A stretch of 64,000 bases of DNA from Tyto alba (lineage: Eukaryota > Chordata > Aves > Strigiformes > Tytonidae), in the NCBI RefSeq assembly GCF_018691265.1, contig NW_024881327.1:21569936-21633935 (forward strand). The letters are read 5' to 3'. The position numbers and the translations under genes were made by a program. Below the pieces are notes generated by a model. That model did no database searches. It was not told the DNA's origin and was given only the letters and a program-made list of their open reading frames with translations. Shown piece by piece: positions 10,626-21,744 of this stretch (its first letter is position 1; the number at the start of each line of letters is the position of its first letter).

Positions 10626-13600
10626 ATTGTTTGTTTTTCATTTTCAGAACAACAGTGCTAGCTTCCTTTCCTTCCATCATGCAAAAAGAGCAAGATTTGC
10701 ACAGATATATAATTAAAAAAAAAAAAAAAAAACAAACAACAAACCAGACAAAATAACAACCGAAAAAACCCCTCAGCTTTTCACTGAAAAAGAAATAAAA
10801 AGTATGCTGAATGAAAAGGTTCTGCTTAATATTTTGGGGTACTTGTAAAATAAAGTAGTCTTCCTTCCTATTACCTAAAACCCAAGGCTGTTACAAAACA
10901 TGTTTACATTCACTTCCAATTCAAACACTGCTTGAAGGGATTCAAATGTCCTCACTTCACCTAGTAAGATGATAACTTAGCCCCTGTGCTAGGACATTCT
11001 GGATGAGAACCTTTCATTGTCTTCCTGTGACACTGTTTCATTTGATATAGATCACTAAGCATTCACTGGAGAGGTACACGAGCTTCATTGTCCAGGTTAT
11101 CATAGAAAATTAATTCAATTCTTCTTATTATTGGAAGGAGTGGGGTATATATGAACAACCTCTATTTCAGTACAGATCAAAAGCAAATTTGCAAACTTTA
11201 ATTGTTATTTTTCAAATTACAATCTCAATGCCCAGGCAGCTCTTGGAATAGATATGTTGTTACCTTATTAAAACAATCTGGACCTTAGCCCAAGTTTGGG
11301 ATACTTTCTAGATTGTTACTGCTTTGAGTGAGCTTGGGTACTGGAGCTATATCATGTCAATCAAATTTTGCTCAGTGAATTCACTGTGAACATTTCTCAG
11401 TCAGCTGGGAGGGACAATTTCCTTGTTTGGTGCATAGGAGTGCTCACAAGGGAGATTTCAATCCCAGGCATGCTCCCTATGCACATACTGTGATTTTTAG
11501 CCTTGCCCTTTACTAGGATCTATTCTTTTATTTTTGTTATAGAAAGACAAGTGTGCAAATGAAGTCACAAAAGGTAGCAAGTTGGATTCTAATTCTGACT
11601 TTTCTGTACAGACCTCCATTAGCTGTTACAACATGAGTGCTCCTCTGAACTAACATCATCCTACATTGCCAGTTATCAGTTTTATGACTTGCTTATGAAA
11701 TCATGAGTTAAACTTTCTGTTTGACCTAGAGCTCAAAATCCCCCTGTTTTTGTGTTAATCCTTTTATTCAGTATGAAGATGTCCAACATATTAACAGTAA
11801 CAATCAACAAACACCAATGTCCTATAGTTAACCATTTAACTTAAGTAAACAACTTTCAGTATTTTCTGATAAGTAGAACTATAATGTTAGACACTAATAG
11901 CACATGAAAAATATGAAGAACTTGAGAATAAGGGAAAATAAGCATGAGGTAAAATATTCAATTGTAGGTGTTTTTATTATTCATTTTAGCAGTAGTCTTA
12001 TGAAGAAGAATTCTCCTTTAATACAAATCATATTAAATTAGTTGATCTCCTTTTTCTCTTCAGTTCAGTGGTTCTGGTATTTGCATGCAAAACAATTGGC
12101 TTAATTATGCTGTAGCATTGGAGAGCAATGGGTTTAAATAAGAACACAGAAATGAGAACTATGAAAGAGAAAATATGTTCCCTGAAATCTTTATAATCCC
12201 TATACAGTCTCATAAAAGTTTGATTAAAAAGGAATTGTAGACCAGTTTCTAGGAAAAGAAACCAAAGATGTAGACAAAATCTGTTTTACTCTGAACTCCT
12301 GCAATTTACCCACAATATTGGTAGAGTCAGGCTGTTACTTAACAGCAAAACATGATTTGTTTATGTTCCTTTTCTTATGTATTAGGCTTTTTGTTTGTAT
12401 TTTTTCACAAAAGTCTAGATGCTGAGTCACATAAGTTCTGTGATTGTAAATAATGTAATGAAAAGTCATGTTTCTCTGAAACACATCTAAAGAGTTATGT
12501 AGATGATTTCTTGTTTATCCTGAGGCTTCTGTGCACTGCTTGAAAATGTACACATACGCAGCTCTCTTAAAAATTGGTTGAAGACTAGAATTATTAAAGA
12601 AGACCATACCTGAATAACAGAAGGGAATTCAAGATACTTTGTGCATTTGTAAAAAAGCTTTTATTATTCTTTGTCATAATGCAAAAATGGGAAATGCTGC
12701 ATTCTCCCTAAAAAGCTGTGCTTTCAAACTCCTAACTTGAATATATTACAGTAACTTGTGAAAAGATATTGTACTTTTTAAGATTAAAAAACTGGGAACC
12801 AATTACAGCTCAGGATGTAAACTGACAGTTTATTTTTTCTTAAGAAAAGAGAAGCCCCCAAACCCTGGAGGTTGGGCAGGAATGAAGAGCTCAAGGCCCT
12901 GACATATAGCTAAGATGATGTTGGAAAATTCACTTACTGCAAAATATTATGCCTCCTTAGCTGTCAGTGAAGGTGCAGTTGGGGATGGCCTTGGCAAACC
13001 CTACTGTTACCTCTTGTCAACAGGTCTGTAGTACCAACACAAATAAGGTAAAATGCAAAAGAGGCTCTGAACATGCATTTTGCTGTAGTAAATCCTGCAG
13101 CCATAGGCCACGCAATAAAACAGAATGTGAGAAAAACTAGCTGGTGGCAGCAATCAGGAAGATATTTAGAAATGCATAATATACAAGGAAAGAAAATAAG
13201 GGCAGAACAGAGGGACTGATCTTACAAAGTACATGTCTGGTTCACATGTCAATAACTACTAAATCATTGATTCACCCTGGGCTTTATGGTATAGATGATA
13301 TGTGTTATTAACACCTCTGTACCATATTATTTCTCTTGCACATCATGATTCATTTCTCAGGCCAACCTCACTCTTCAACTGAGATATGCCATCTGGTATA
13401 GGTATCCTTTCCAGATTGCAAACTATGATACTGGTTTGTAAGACTGACATTTTCTTACATTATCTCTTATTTGGGAAATACAAAATGATGAGTGTAATTT
13501 AATATAGATCTAATCATAGACATGATTATACAACTTAACTTGCTGTGCTCAAGACTGTGGAGAATGATCACATCAGCTGATTGAAAAAGAAAAACAGTAA

Positions 13601-14867
13601 AAGCTTTCTGAAAGAAAGAAGAAAATAAAAACAATAAAACAAAGCTCAGAACAAAGGAACTACAGAAGAGGAACTGAAATGAAAAGTTATAAAAGGTGAT
13701 TATTTTTTTCAGTTCAGTTCAGTCCATTTAATTTTCAATAATGTTTAATACTGTCAAAACTTTGGCTAATGTACTCTCATATATTTGACTAAAACTTAAG
13801 AGACATTTATGTAAAAAATGTTAATATTTATGAATATTTCTTACATTTACAGTCACACATTTGTGAGCACTGCTTGGGATGCTTTCTGAGCCATTTGTAT
13901 TCATAAAATTTCTCTAGATGAGATCACCAAGTGAGTTTGTTGGCAGGTCAGGACATAAAACTTTTCTTTTCAGTTTCACTATTAGAGATACTTTTCTTCT
14001 CTCCCATCTGTCTAAATGACTCTTTAAGGTTTTAGGATATGGATAGCTTTTCTTTTCTCCTTGATGGCTCAGGCCTTCAGAATTCCACTCTCTACTGTTC
14101 TCAGTTCTGCCAACATGAATATATAGCTTGAAATATATAGAGAGTTTAAATACTTCAGACTTTCTAAATTCCAGTCCATTATTTGTATGTCCAGAATTTT
14201 CAGTTTGATAAAGGTCTGTTAGTTTTTCTCTGCTTTAAGAAAAAAAATATTCAAGATTCAACAAGGCAGACATTACAGCAGGAATTAGACATGAAAATAT
14301 ATCCTTGAAGAATATGGTCTGAATATCTAACCTAATTTATGTGTTAAGGTCCTTCAAAATTATGTTTCTCCACCAGCTCCAAATCATTGTCAGTATCCTT
14401 ATTCAAGGACCTGTATGATGTCATAGGGAAACAGCAGCAAGAAGAAAGCTTAGGATTCCTTCCCTACACCACCATATAGCATAAACGGAACAAGTAAGGC
14501 CTTGTGACTTACTCTGTGATCCTAGTGTGAGAGCAGGTGACGTGCTGAGACATCTGATATTAAACCTGTTGGTGCCATTGTCTTTTTAAGTGTTCCTTTA
14601 ACACTTGGGCTGCAATATCCATAATTTTCAGGGGGTTTCTTCATCATCCAGTTAATCTCTTTTCCTTTCTCTTTTGTTCAGAAAACATGATGCCATAAGT
14701 TTGGCAGATGGAATTTCTTTTTCTATATTTATTGCCAAAAACCATGAGAATCAATCCTTGATTGCATTAATTTCCAAGCATAGGTGCTCCTAGAGGATTT
14801 TACTACAGTTCTTCATACTTATTGATATTCTCTTTAGCTCAGATATATTTTTGGACAGGACCAACTG
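10626..14867. other. AT-rich non-coding DNA with a poly-A tract
   Basis: No gene seen. It holds an A18 tract at 10715-10732 that runs into an A/C-rich stretch (CAAACAACAAACC), and a 55-base hairpin-forming segment at 11430-11484 described separately. The single 61-codon frame at 12028-12213 looks random. Confidence 0.5.
11430..11484. other. Extended imperfect hairpin
   Basis: GTGCATAGG (11430-11438) is perfectly complementary to CCTATGCAC (11476-11484). Inside it further pairing is possible: AG with CT, TGC with GCA, and GGGA (11450-11453) with TCCC (11462-11465) round an 8-base loop. That gives about 19 pairs in 55 bases. No known RNA family is recognised. Confidence 0.35.
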
Positions 14868-14932
14868 ATGGGTTTTTTGGGGGGGTTTTGGTTTTTTGTT
14901 TGTTTGTTTGTTTGTTTGTTTGTTTGTTTTTG
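14868..14932. repeat. G/T-rich tract with (TTTG)n microsatellite
   Basis: A run of T and G blocks leads into about nine TTTG units at 14893-14930. The 70-codon plus-strand and 66-codon minus-strand frames covering it are created by the repeat. Confidence 0.95.
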
Positions 14933-15634
14933 TCCAGGGACAGCAATTTAACACAGCTGACCAATTTAACACAGATTTTGTCAAATTCAAGGAAGCCGTT
15001 GCTATTCACTAGTTGTAGCGTTTCACAAAACTAATACAAAATACCTATACTATCCCTATAAAGAAGTAAACAAAGACAGAACTTGAAAGGAGACTTATAC
15101 ATTTCTTGATCCTCAAGGTTAAATTAATCATTACAGTTAAAGATTAATACATTTGAATTAGTCATACATAAGGAAAGTCATATAATACAAGAGAATCTCA
15201 GCAGTTTTCAAGACTAGTTATAAATGGACAAAATACACAAACTTGCAGAATAGAGGAAGAAATGTCAACGTCAGCAGATATGAATTTTCATGTTTAGAAT
15301 GAATTCAGAATTATTCCTGGAATGAAGTGTTACTCAATGAGAGGAAACATTTCACATTCCATCCTTTAGTGTTTCTGAAAGGAGTGACATTAATAACCCT
15401 GTCTTCAACGGCTGCCTGTCTTCATTCACATAGGCCTGTACTGACACCTCAAAGTAAGCAATTAAGAACTGAGTTGGAAACAGGCAGACTTTTTCTCCTC
15501 TGAGGGTTGCTAGAGCATCTGGACAGACATGCAAGACAAGTTAGCTGTTACACAAGAGAAAGTTCAAAGTAACTTATACCTCCCACGGGGGAAGGAAAGA
15601 ACAGTGATGCTCTTAGTCATTCTCTGCTCCTCAG

Positions 15635-15654
15635 GTGGCACAGCTATGTGCCAC
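15635..15654. repeat. Perfect 8-bp inverted repeat, 4-base loop
   Basis: GTGGCACA and TGTGCCAC flank GCTA, forming a perfect short hairpin in either strand. Confidence 0.8.
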
Positions 15655-15813
15655 TCCTCCCGACAGGCAGATCACAAATTTACAGTTTAGCTCATACAAA
15701 TGCATCATTGCAAAATCCTTCAAGCTGTCTTGTGTGGTCTTCTTTTAAGGGAATCAAACTGCAAAAATTGTTCACATTGCCATGATAAATCTGTCTTTGA
15801 CTCCTCCACTGAG

Positions 15814-15849
15814 ACTGCCAAAATTATTATCAGCTGTGATTTTGGCAGT
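15814..15849. repeat. Perfect 11-bp inverted repeat, 14-base loop
   Basis: ACTGCCAAAAT (15814-15824) pairs exactly with ATTTTGGCAGT (15839-15849). The arm contains TTGGCA, half of an NFI-type site (TTGGC-N5-GCCAA), but in the wrong arrangement for a standard NFI palindrome. Confidence 0.8.
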
Positions 15850-15980
15850 TATTATATAGTCATTTCTTAACAAGGACTCAACCAATATTATCAGCTCCCT
15901 TTACACAAGACTGGTAGGAAATAGAAGAGAATATATTTTATAACCTACAGGATGTATTTGTTTTAAAATAAATATATTTA

Positions 15981-16004
15981 TTTAAATCAATAAATTGATT
16001 TAAA
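15981..16004. repeat. Perfect 10-bp AT-rich inverted repeat, 4-base loop
   Basis: TTTAAATCAA and TTGATTTAAA flank TAAA. It lies in a TATTTA-rich stretch and may simply reflect AT composition. Confidence 0.8.
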
Positions 16005-18704
16005 ACTATATTTAAAAGTAAGTTTGGTTGTTAACCTCCTTCTGTACACTTTAAAACCATGCCTAGCACTGTCAAGAGATTAAATAATTTTGAAAATTAA
16101 TCCTTCACTTGCCTGTAAAGAATTTTACTGAGTAACTTTAGGGGTTCTTCCTTTTCTCTTGCAAAGACACTTCTGCTATGAAAAGGGTTTGGTTTTGTTG
16201 CATTTGCTTGAAATCTGTCCTACTGAAAGAACCATGTACTGATGAAGACATAGTATTTCATCAGACAAAAATTAAAATTAAAAAAGTATATTTGAAGCAA
16301 AGATTTCTAGGAATTTAAGTCAACCTCTTTGTTTTAACAGTTCTGTAATTGTCTCTGGTTATGAAGGTTGCACATTAATGTTGCAATCATCTGGCACAAA
16401 AGCTGAATAAATAACAGGAGAAAAAATATAAGGTATCTAGAGAAACATAAAGAACATTTTATCAGACATTTAGATTTTAAGAATAATACAGTAGGAGAGT
16501 CAGAGAAACATTGCTAGGAACAGTTAATGCATATGAAATCATATAATTTTTAATTAAGATACATTTAATCTGGTAGGAAGCGTCTGGACTATTAGTAACG
16601 GGATGATTCTTCTCATTTTTAAAAATTATACAATTGCACTGAATATTTTGTGAAAAAATTATACGTTGTGTGAGTACATATATCATTATTTTTTCTCCCT
16701 TTCTGTTTGGAAGTGCAATGGGATACCACATTAGGAATGGAAATATTTTAAATCTGTTACTTCTGTTTGTTTTTGATTCTTCTACTGTGCTCATCTAGCA
16801 CTCAGACAGGAAGTGCTGTCTTTAAACCATATTTTCATAGAATACTCTTCACTGTGTCTGGAAGTCTTTGTGAGGATATTTATTCCTTTGGGCTAAAATC
16901 CAAATCAGTAAGGTCCAGTTGAGGAGTTGTGAACAGATTTTCATATTTTTATATTAATATCCATAAACAAGGGCTGGCTTTTATGTATACAAATAGATAA
17001 TATTCGTAAATTTGAGAGATTCTCTAAAAGTCTAACCTAAGATATTTCATGAATTATTTTTTAAATTTACCTCATCAGGAGTGAGGTTACGTAATACAAA
17101 TTCTACCATTCATGAAGGAAACATAAAATATGACTATATATATTACAAATGTTTAATGTGGACAGATATTAATTGGTGTCTATTTTTAAAGTAAAATTAT
17201 ACACATCAAGCAGATTAGCGCAGGGGTCATATTACAAAGTTAGACAACAAAATATAACACTAGACTTTAAATATTTAATATGCATAAACGTTAATTTTTG
17301 AAATTATAATTTCTGAAGATATCAAATTGAAACCCTCCATTTTCAACAACCCCAAATTATTACAGAACAGTTTTAGAACAATTTTTAAATGTCAGAATCC
17401 AAAAGATTAAGTTATATTTATCTTTTTCTCATATTTTAGCTTTAGATTTTAAGGTGAACAAGTTTCTTATACTCTGTTAATTTCTCATTTGAAAAAATAT
17501 ACCACCTAAAATAAAACTATACTTTATTTTGTGATTCATGATTAATGCTTCATACTCATGATTCTTGCCTTGATCCAACCTGATTCACAAAGGAACTAAT
17601 AATGCGCTTTGAATACATCTCACTTTCATGTAATTTCAAAGGGATGTTTCTGTCTATCTAGGTCATCAAAGTAGTTTCACAGTAATGTGATGTATAACGT
17701 GAAAATCAGTAAGGAAGTGTTATTGTCAGTGTTCATTTAATTTTTTACTAATAGATGCTTAAATATACAACATTGTAAACAAAATCTTGTATTATTATTA
17801 TGAATTACAGAACTATGAATTTTTCAATATAAGTCTCCATCTAGGCCATTCATGCTTTTACCATGTCTAAATGCATCCAAGCAGTATATTTTTACTTCTT
17901 TCTTGCTTTTAGATTACATTATTAATCAAGGAGGAAAATGAAGCAGAATTTAGGCTCTGCACTGGAATATCTCATTCTATTTTAGCCTTTTTCAATGACC
18001 ATAAGCAAGACATTCATATTCCCCAAAACACATTAATTATTCTTTTTTGAAATGACGTACATGGAGTAAGTATGTTTTTTCCTCTGTACTCAAGAGATTT
18101 AAGTATAGGGTATAATGATCCTTTTGTTCCATTAATGAATACTCACACATATATCTTGGCCTGTAAAATGAAGATTGAATTTTTACTCCTTTCAGAGTGA
18201 AAGTTAACTATACCAATAAAACTCTATTCTTGGTTACTTTTTTTAATAGTAACACATATAAAATCCTGTTCCTTTAGCTAGGATGTATTGAGCAGCTTTT
18301 TACCTGAGACAATGGAAATAATCTCCTGTTGAACAACCTGGTTTAGGTGCTGCCCTTTCTTCTCTCCGCTGTCTGAAATCTCTTCATTGTAGAGAGTCTC
18401 ATTACTATTTTAGATGATATCATGGAAATAAGGCTGTTTTAAGCATCCCAATAGAAATAGACAACTAGAGTATGGTCTTCAGAGCCTTGAAGAGGTCTTC
18501 CTCATCAGTCTCTGAGTTTTTGCAGCTCAGTGAGCTAAGCATCAGCTGCTGTACAGCACATTAATGGGTTCCAATGGGTCTGTCAGATATAGCTCATTTC
18601 GTTATCCTTCCCATAATTAAAAAAAAACATTTGATAATGGTGTTCGATCTCCCATGTCCTGTATTATATCACACCAGTACTAAGCTCTTAAAGGTCTGTT
18701 GTTA

Positions 18705-18785
18705 GGGACATATAACAAAGGATACACATCTTCCTTTAAGGATTTTATAATCTAATTGTAAAGGAAGATACAGAAAATGGATAAA
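18705..18785. mobile_element. Possible ancient L2-like fragment
   Basis: CTTCCTTTAAGGATTTTATA followed by ATCTAATTGTAAAGGAAG resembles the L2/L3 LINE segment usually read as 'CCCTGCCCTCAAGGAGCTTACAATCTAA'. The match is short and diverged. Confidence 0.35.
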
Positions 18786-20618
18786 ATACCAAAGACAGAA
18801 ACCAAAGAGTAAAAATTATCTGATTATGATGAAAGCTTGCAAGGTGACATGCGATTTCAAACAAATCTTCCATTTTTGTAATGTACATGATTTTACTTCA
18901 GACATGAAATTTTGTGGGTTCTGACCTTTAAAACAGATAGATAATTTCAATTTCTTTGATTTCAGACCACAGTGCTCAAATAACATGACAGGGTGAAGCA
19001 TAGCATAAGTTTTCAAAAAATAATGGTCCAGGAGAATCAAGAGTTGACACTGGTCTCATCCAACAGAACTGTGTTAAAATTAAATGTGCAATATATTATA
19101 TGCGTCTACTGTGCCTGGTCAAACTGATCTGCTACTGCTGTAGTACACTTGTACTGCTAGAAAACAAAAACGGTAGAGAAAAGATGTCTGCAAAGACTCC
19201 ATTGATGGACTTTGCTAATGAATGTGAGATTAAATCAGCAACTGAGGATACTCTTCTAGCACATGTAAAAATGCTTGTGTAAAGCAATTAATGTTTTTCC
19301 ACCATGTATAGCAGGGATGTATATAGGGGACGGGCTCAGATGTGGAAGAATTTAGATACACTGAGTGATATGTTGCTAGTATTATTCTAAAATGTCATGG
19401 AGTTTTTTGTCATGACAATAACACTTGGTTCACACTTGCTACTACTCTGTCAGCACTTCTATTTATGAACCCCTATTTCAGCGGTTTATAAATCAGCTTC
19501 ATCATTTCATTCCAGCTCTATACTGGACTCATACAGTCTTACTTTATGAGTTAATATTCTCTTTTATAATTTTGAAAAATGTCTATCTCCTGAAAGCCTA
19601 TTCTTTCTCTGATTTTTGTGTCTGTGTAAATAGTGAAATGTCCTTTTGATCCCTTGAATATAAAAGACACTTAATTGAATCTTTTTCATAATGTATACAC
19701 ATAAAATAATGAAACAATTTAGAAAGGCACCACTATAATTTTTTCTTGGGAGAAGAAACTACACTACAGCCCCTGAGGTATCTTCAGTTCATGTAGACTT
19801 CTCTGAACTATTTAAAACTCCCCAGGGTAGTTTTCTGCTAGGAGCAAAATCATGTCAGCACTGAACACAATGTAGGCTCGAAACTTACTGAAGTCCTAAA
19901 TAGTTTTCCTGTCAGCTTAATTCTATTCCACAGTGATGTTTATAGTCCCAGCAGTCCCCGATTTAGGAACTTGGAAACTCCTAGGATACATTTGCAGGCA
20001 CTACAGAAGAGGTATCCTCCATATGACACATATTCAGAAACCTTATTCACAGGTCTGAAGCTCATGTGATTTTAAGGGATTAATTTCTGTCATGAAGGGA
20101 TAAAGTAAAAGAATAAATAACAACAACTTGAGGAAGTACTACCAAAATTGACTTGAATAGTATGACTAAATAAAGTCAAGGTTACTCCTATTTTCTTAAT
20201 GCACATTTATTTTCTCAAAGGAAAATAAAAGTATACAATAGAAACACTGCAAATCATTTTGTACCTTGACTCTGTTGTACGCTAGACTGGACTTGAGTAC
20301 ATTGATTGCTTTTTGTTTTCCTTGTTGAAAGTATAATTCAAAGATTATATAAAACTAACAAAACCTGTGTGTGGAGGGGAATCAAAACCATAACAAAAAC
20401 TACTACAAGTGGTTATGGTAAATAGTGTTGAGTCATTATTTACTCTGTAAGTATTTGACTATTCATTATTTACTGTGTAAGCATTTGATTTTCAAGAAAA
20501 AATACAAATTAATGAAAGAAAAGTTTTTACAAGCATTGTTTAAGTAGTTTTATTGAAAAGTTGAGGTACCCATACCAGTAAAATGCAATATGTCTTTAAA
20601 ACTATCTTAAATTTGTTA
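18786..20618. other. AT-rich non-coding DNA, no gene seen
   Basis: Frames of 60-74 codons at 18816-19040, 19100-19282 and 19425-19649 have no recognisable domains. A 30-bp imperfect tandem duplication is present at 20433-20492. Nothing else was identified before the inverted LTR. Confidence 0.5.
20433..20492. repeat. 30-bp imperfect direct tandem duplication
   Basis: Both units (20433-20462, 20463-20492) begin TCATTATTTACT and contain TGTAAG and ATTTGA. They differ at about four of 30 positions. Confidence 0.8.
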
Positions 20619-20623
20619 ACTTG
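20619..20623. repeat. Target site duplication ACTTG, left
   Basis: ACTTG immediately precedes the LTR terminus TGTCATGG and is repeated exactly after the other terminus at 21697-21701. Confidence 0.85.
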
Positions 20624-21696
20624 TGTCATGGTTTGATCCTGGTCAGCAGCCAACCACCACGCAGCCACTCTCTTTCCCTTCTCTTCCGGCAATGAGAAGG
20701 GACAGAGAACCAGGTTTGGGGTTTGAGATAGGACTGGGATGGGGAAAAATCCCCCTTTATGGTCATGAGCAAAAGGCAGACTCATTAGGGGAAGAAAAAA
20801 AGAACATATATTTATTACAGACACTAACAACACTTAACAGAGTAGGACAGTGAGAAACATTGCCACATCTTGAGAACACCTTCCCCCCACCCCTCCCTTC
20901 TTCCCAGGCTCAATTCTGCTCCTAATATCTCTACCTCCTTCCCACAGTGGTGCAGGGGCAGGGAATGGGGGGTACATTCGGTGCTGCCACTTCCTCCATC
21001 TTCAGTGGGGCGAGCTTCTGGAACTTGTTCCCCCTGCTCCATCGTGGTCCCGCTCTCACAGGAGACAGTCCTCCACAAACTTTCTGCAACATGAGTTCCT
21101 CCCATGGGCTGCAGCGTTCCCCACACTGCTCTGTTGTGGGTCACCAATTTTCTCCAACTGGATTCCCTCCCACAGCTGCAGCCCTTCCCGAACTGCTCTG
21201 GCGTGGGACTCCCCCGCATGCTGCAATCCTCCCAGCACTGAATTACAGCAGCGGGGCTTCCTTTTCCCACAAGACCCCGGCCTTCTTCAGGCACAGAACC
21301 TTGATCATTCAGGCGAAAAACACAAGCCATAAATCAGTGTCTGCTCCACCATAGATCTCCATGGGTGGCAGGGGGGGGGCCGCCCTGCCGTCTCACCACA
21401 GGATACAGGAGAGTCTCTTCTCCGGCACACCTCCCCCATCCTTTCTTCCTCTGTTCCTCCACTGACCTTGGTGTTCACGCAGCTGCAGCAACTCCTCCTT
21501 ACAAGTCCGACTTCCTGTCACCACGTCCCTTCTTAAATACGTTATCGCAGAGGCGCAGCCGATTGGCTCAGTTTCCAAACAGAAGTGGAGCTGACTTGGA
21601 GCTGGGGGAGCTTCGAGAAGCTTCTCACAGGGGGCTGCCCCTTTCGCCCTCTCCTCTGTCACCAAAAAAACCCCACCACTCACTCAACCCAGGACA
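20624..21696 (-). mobile_element. Solo LTR, endogenous retrovirus family A, copy 2
   Basis: A 1.07-kb LTR in inverted orientation. On the plus strand it starts TGTCATGGTTTGATCC and ends CACTCAACCCAGGACA, the reverse complement of the start of copies 1 and 3. It is flanked by a perfect 5-bp duplication ACTTG, which marks integrase-mediated insertion; the length fits ERVL-like or some class I elements and not the 6 bp typical of ERVK. Reading on the minus strand, CCAAT is complementary to 21562-21566, a decayed TATA (GTATTTAAG) lies near 21533-21541, and AATAAA is complementary to 20811-20816. No internal retroviral genes are attached, so it is a solo LTR. The 168-codon minus-strand and 134-135-codon plus-strand frames inside it are not genes. 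Confidence 0.92.
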
Positions 21697-21701
21697 ACTT
21701 G
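21697..21701. repeat. Target site duplication ACTTG, right
   Basis: Exact copy of 20619-20623. Joining the flanks gives the presumed empty site, TTAACTTGCAAGTAAAA. Confidence 0.85.
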
Positions 21702-21710
21702 CAAGTAAAA

Positions 21711-21744
21711 TTATATATATATACTTTTTTTTTTTTTTTTTTTT
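21711..21744. repeat. (TA)n followed by T20
   Basis: An alternating TA run (21711-21723) and then 20 T residues (21725-21744), nine bases beyond the LTR target duplication. Confidence 0.95.

Larger units (their letters stand above)
14933..18704. other. AT-rich non-coding DNA with a cluster of inverted repeats
   Basis: No gene recognised. Three short perfect inverted repeats lie within 370 bases (15635-15654, 15814-15849, 15981-16004) and are listed separately. The 105-codon minus-strand frame at 16477-16794 has no recognisable domain. Confidence 0.5.

Noticed and set aside
20824..21330. 168-codon minus-strand open frame
   Set aside because: It is the sense strand of LTR copy 2. The corresponding stretch of copies 1 and 3 is broken into shorter frames, so there is no sign of selection for coding.
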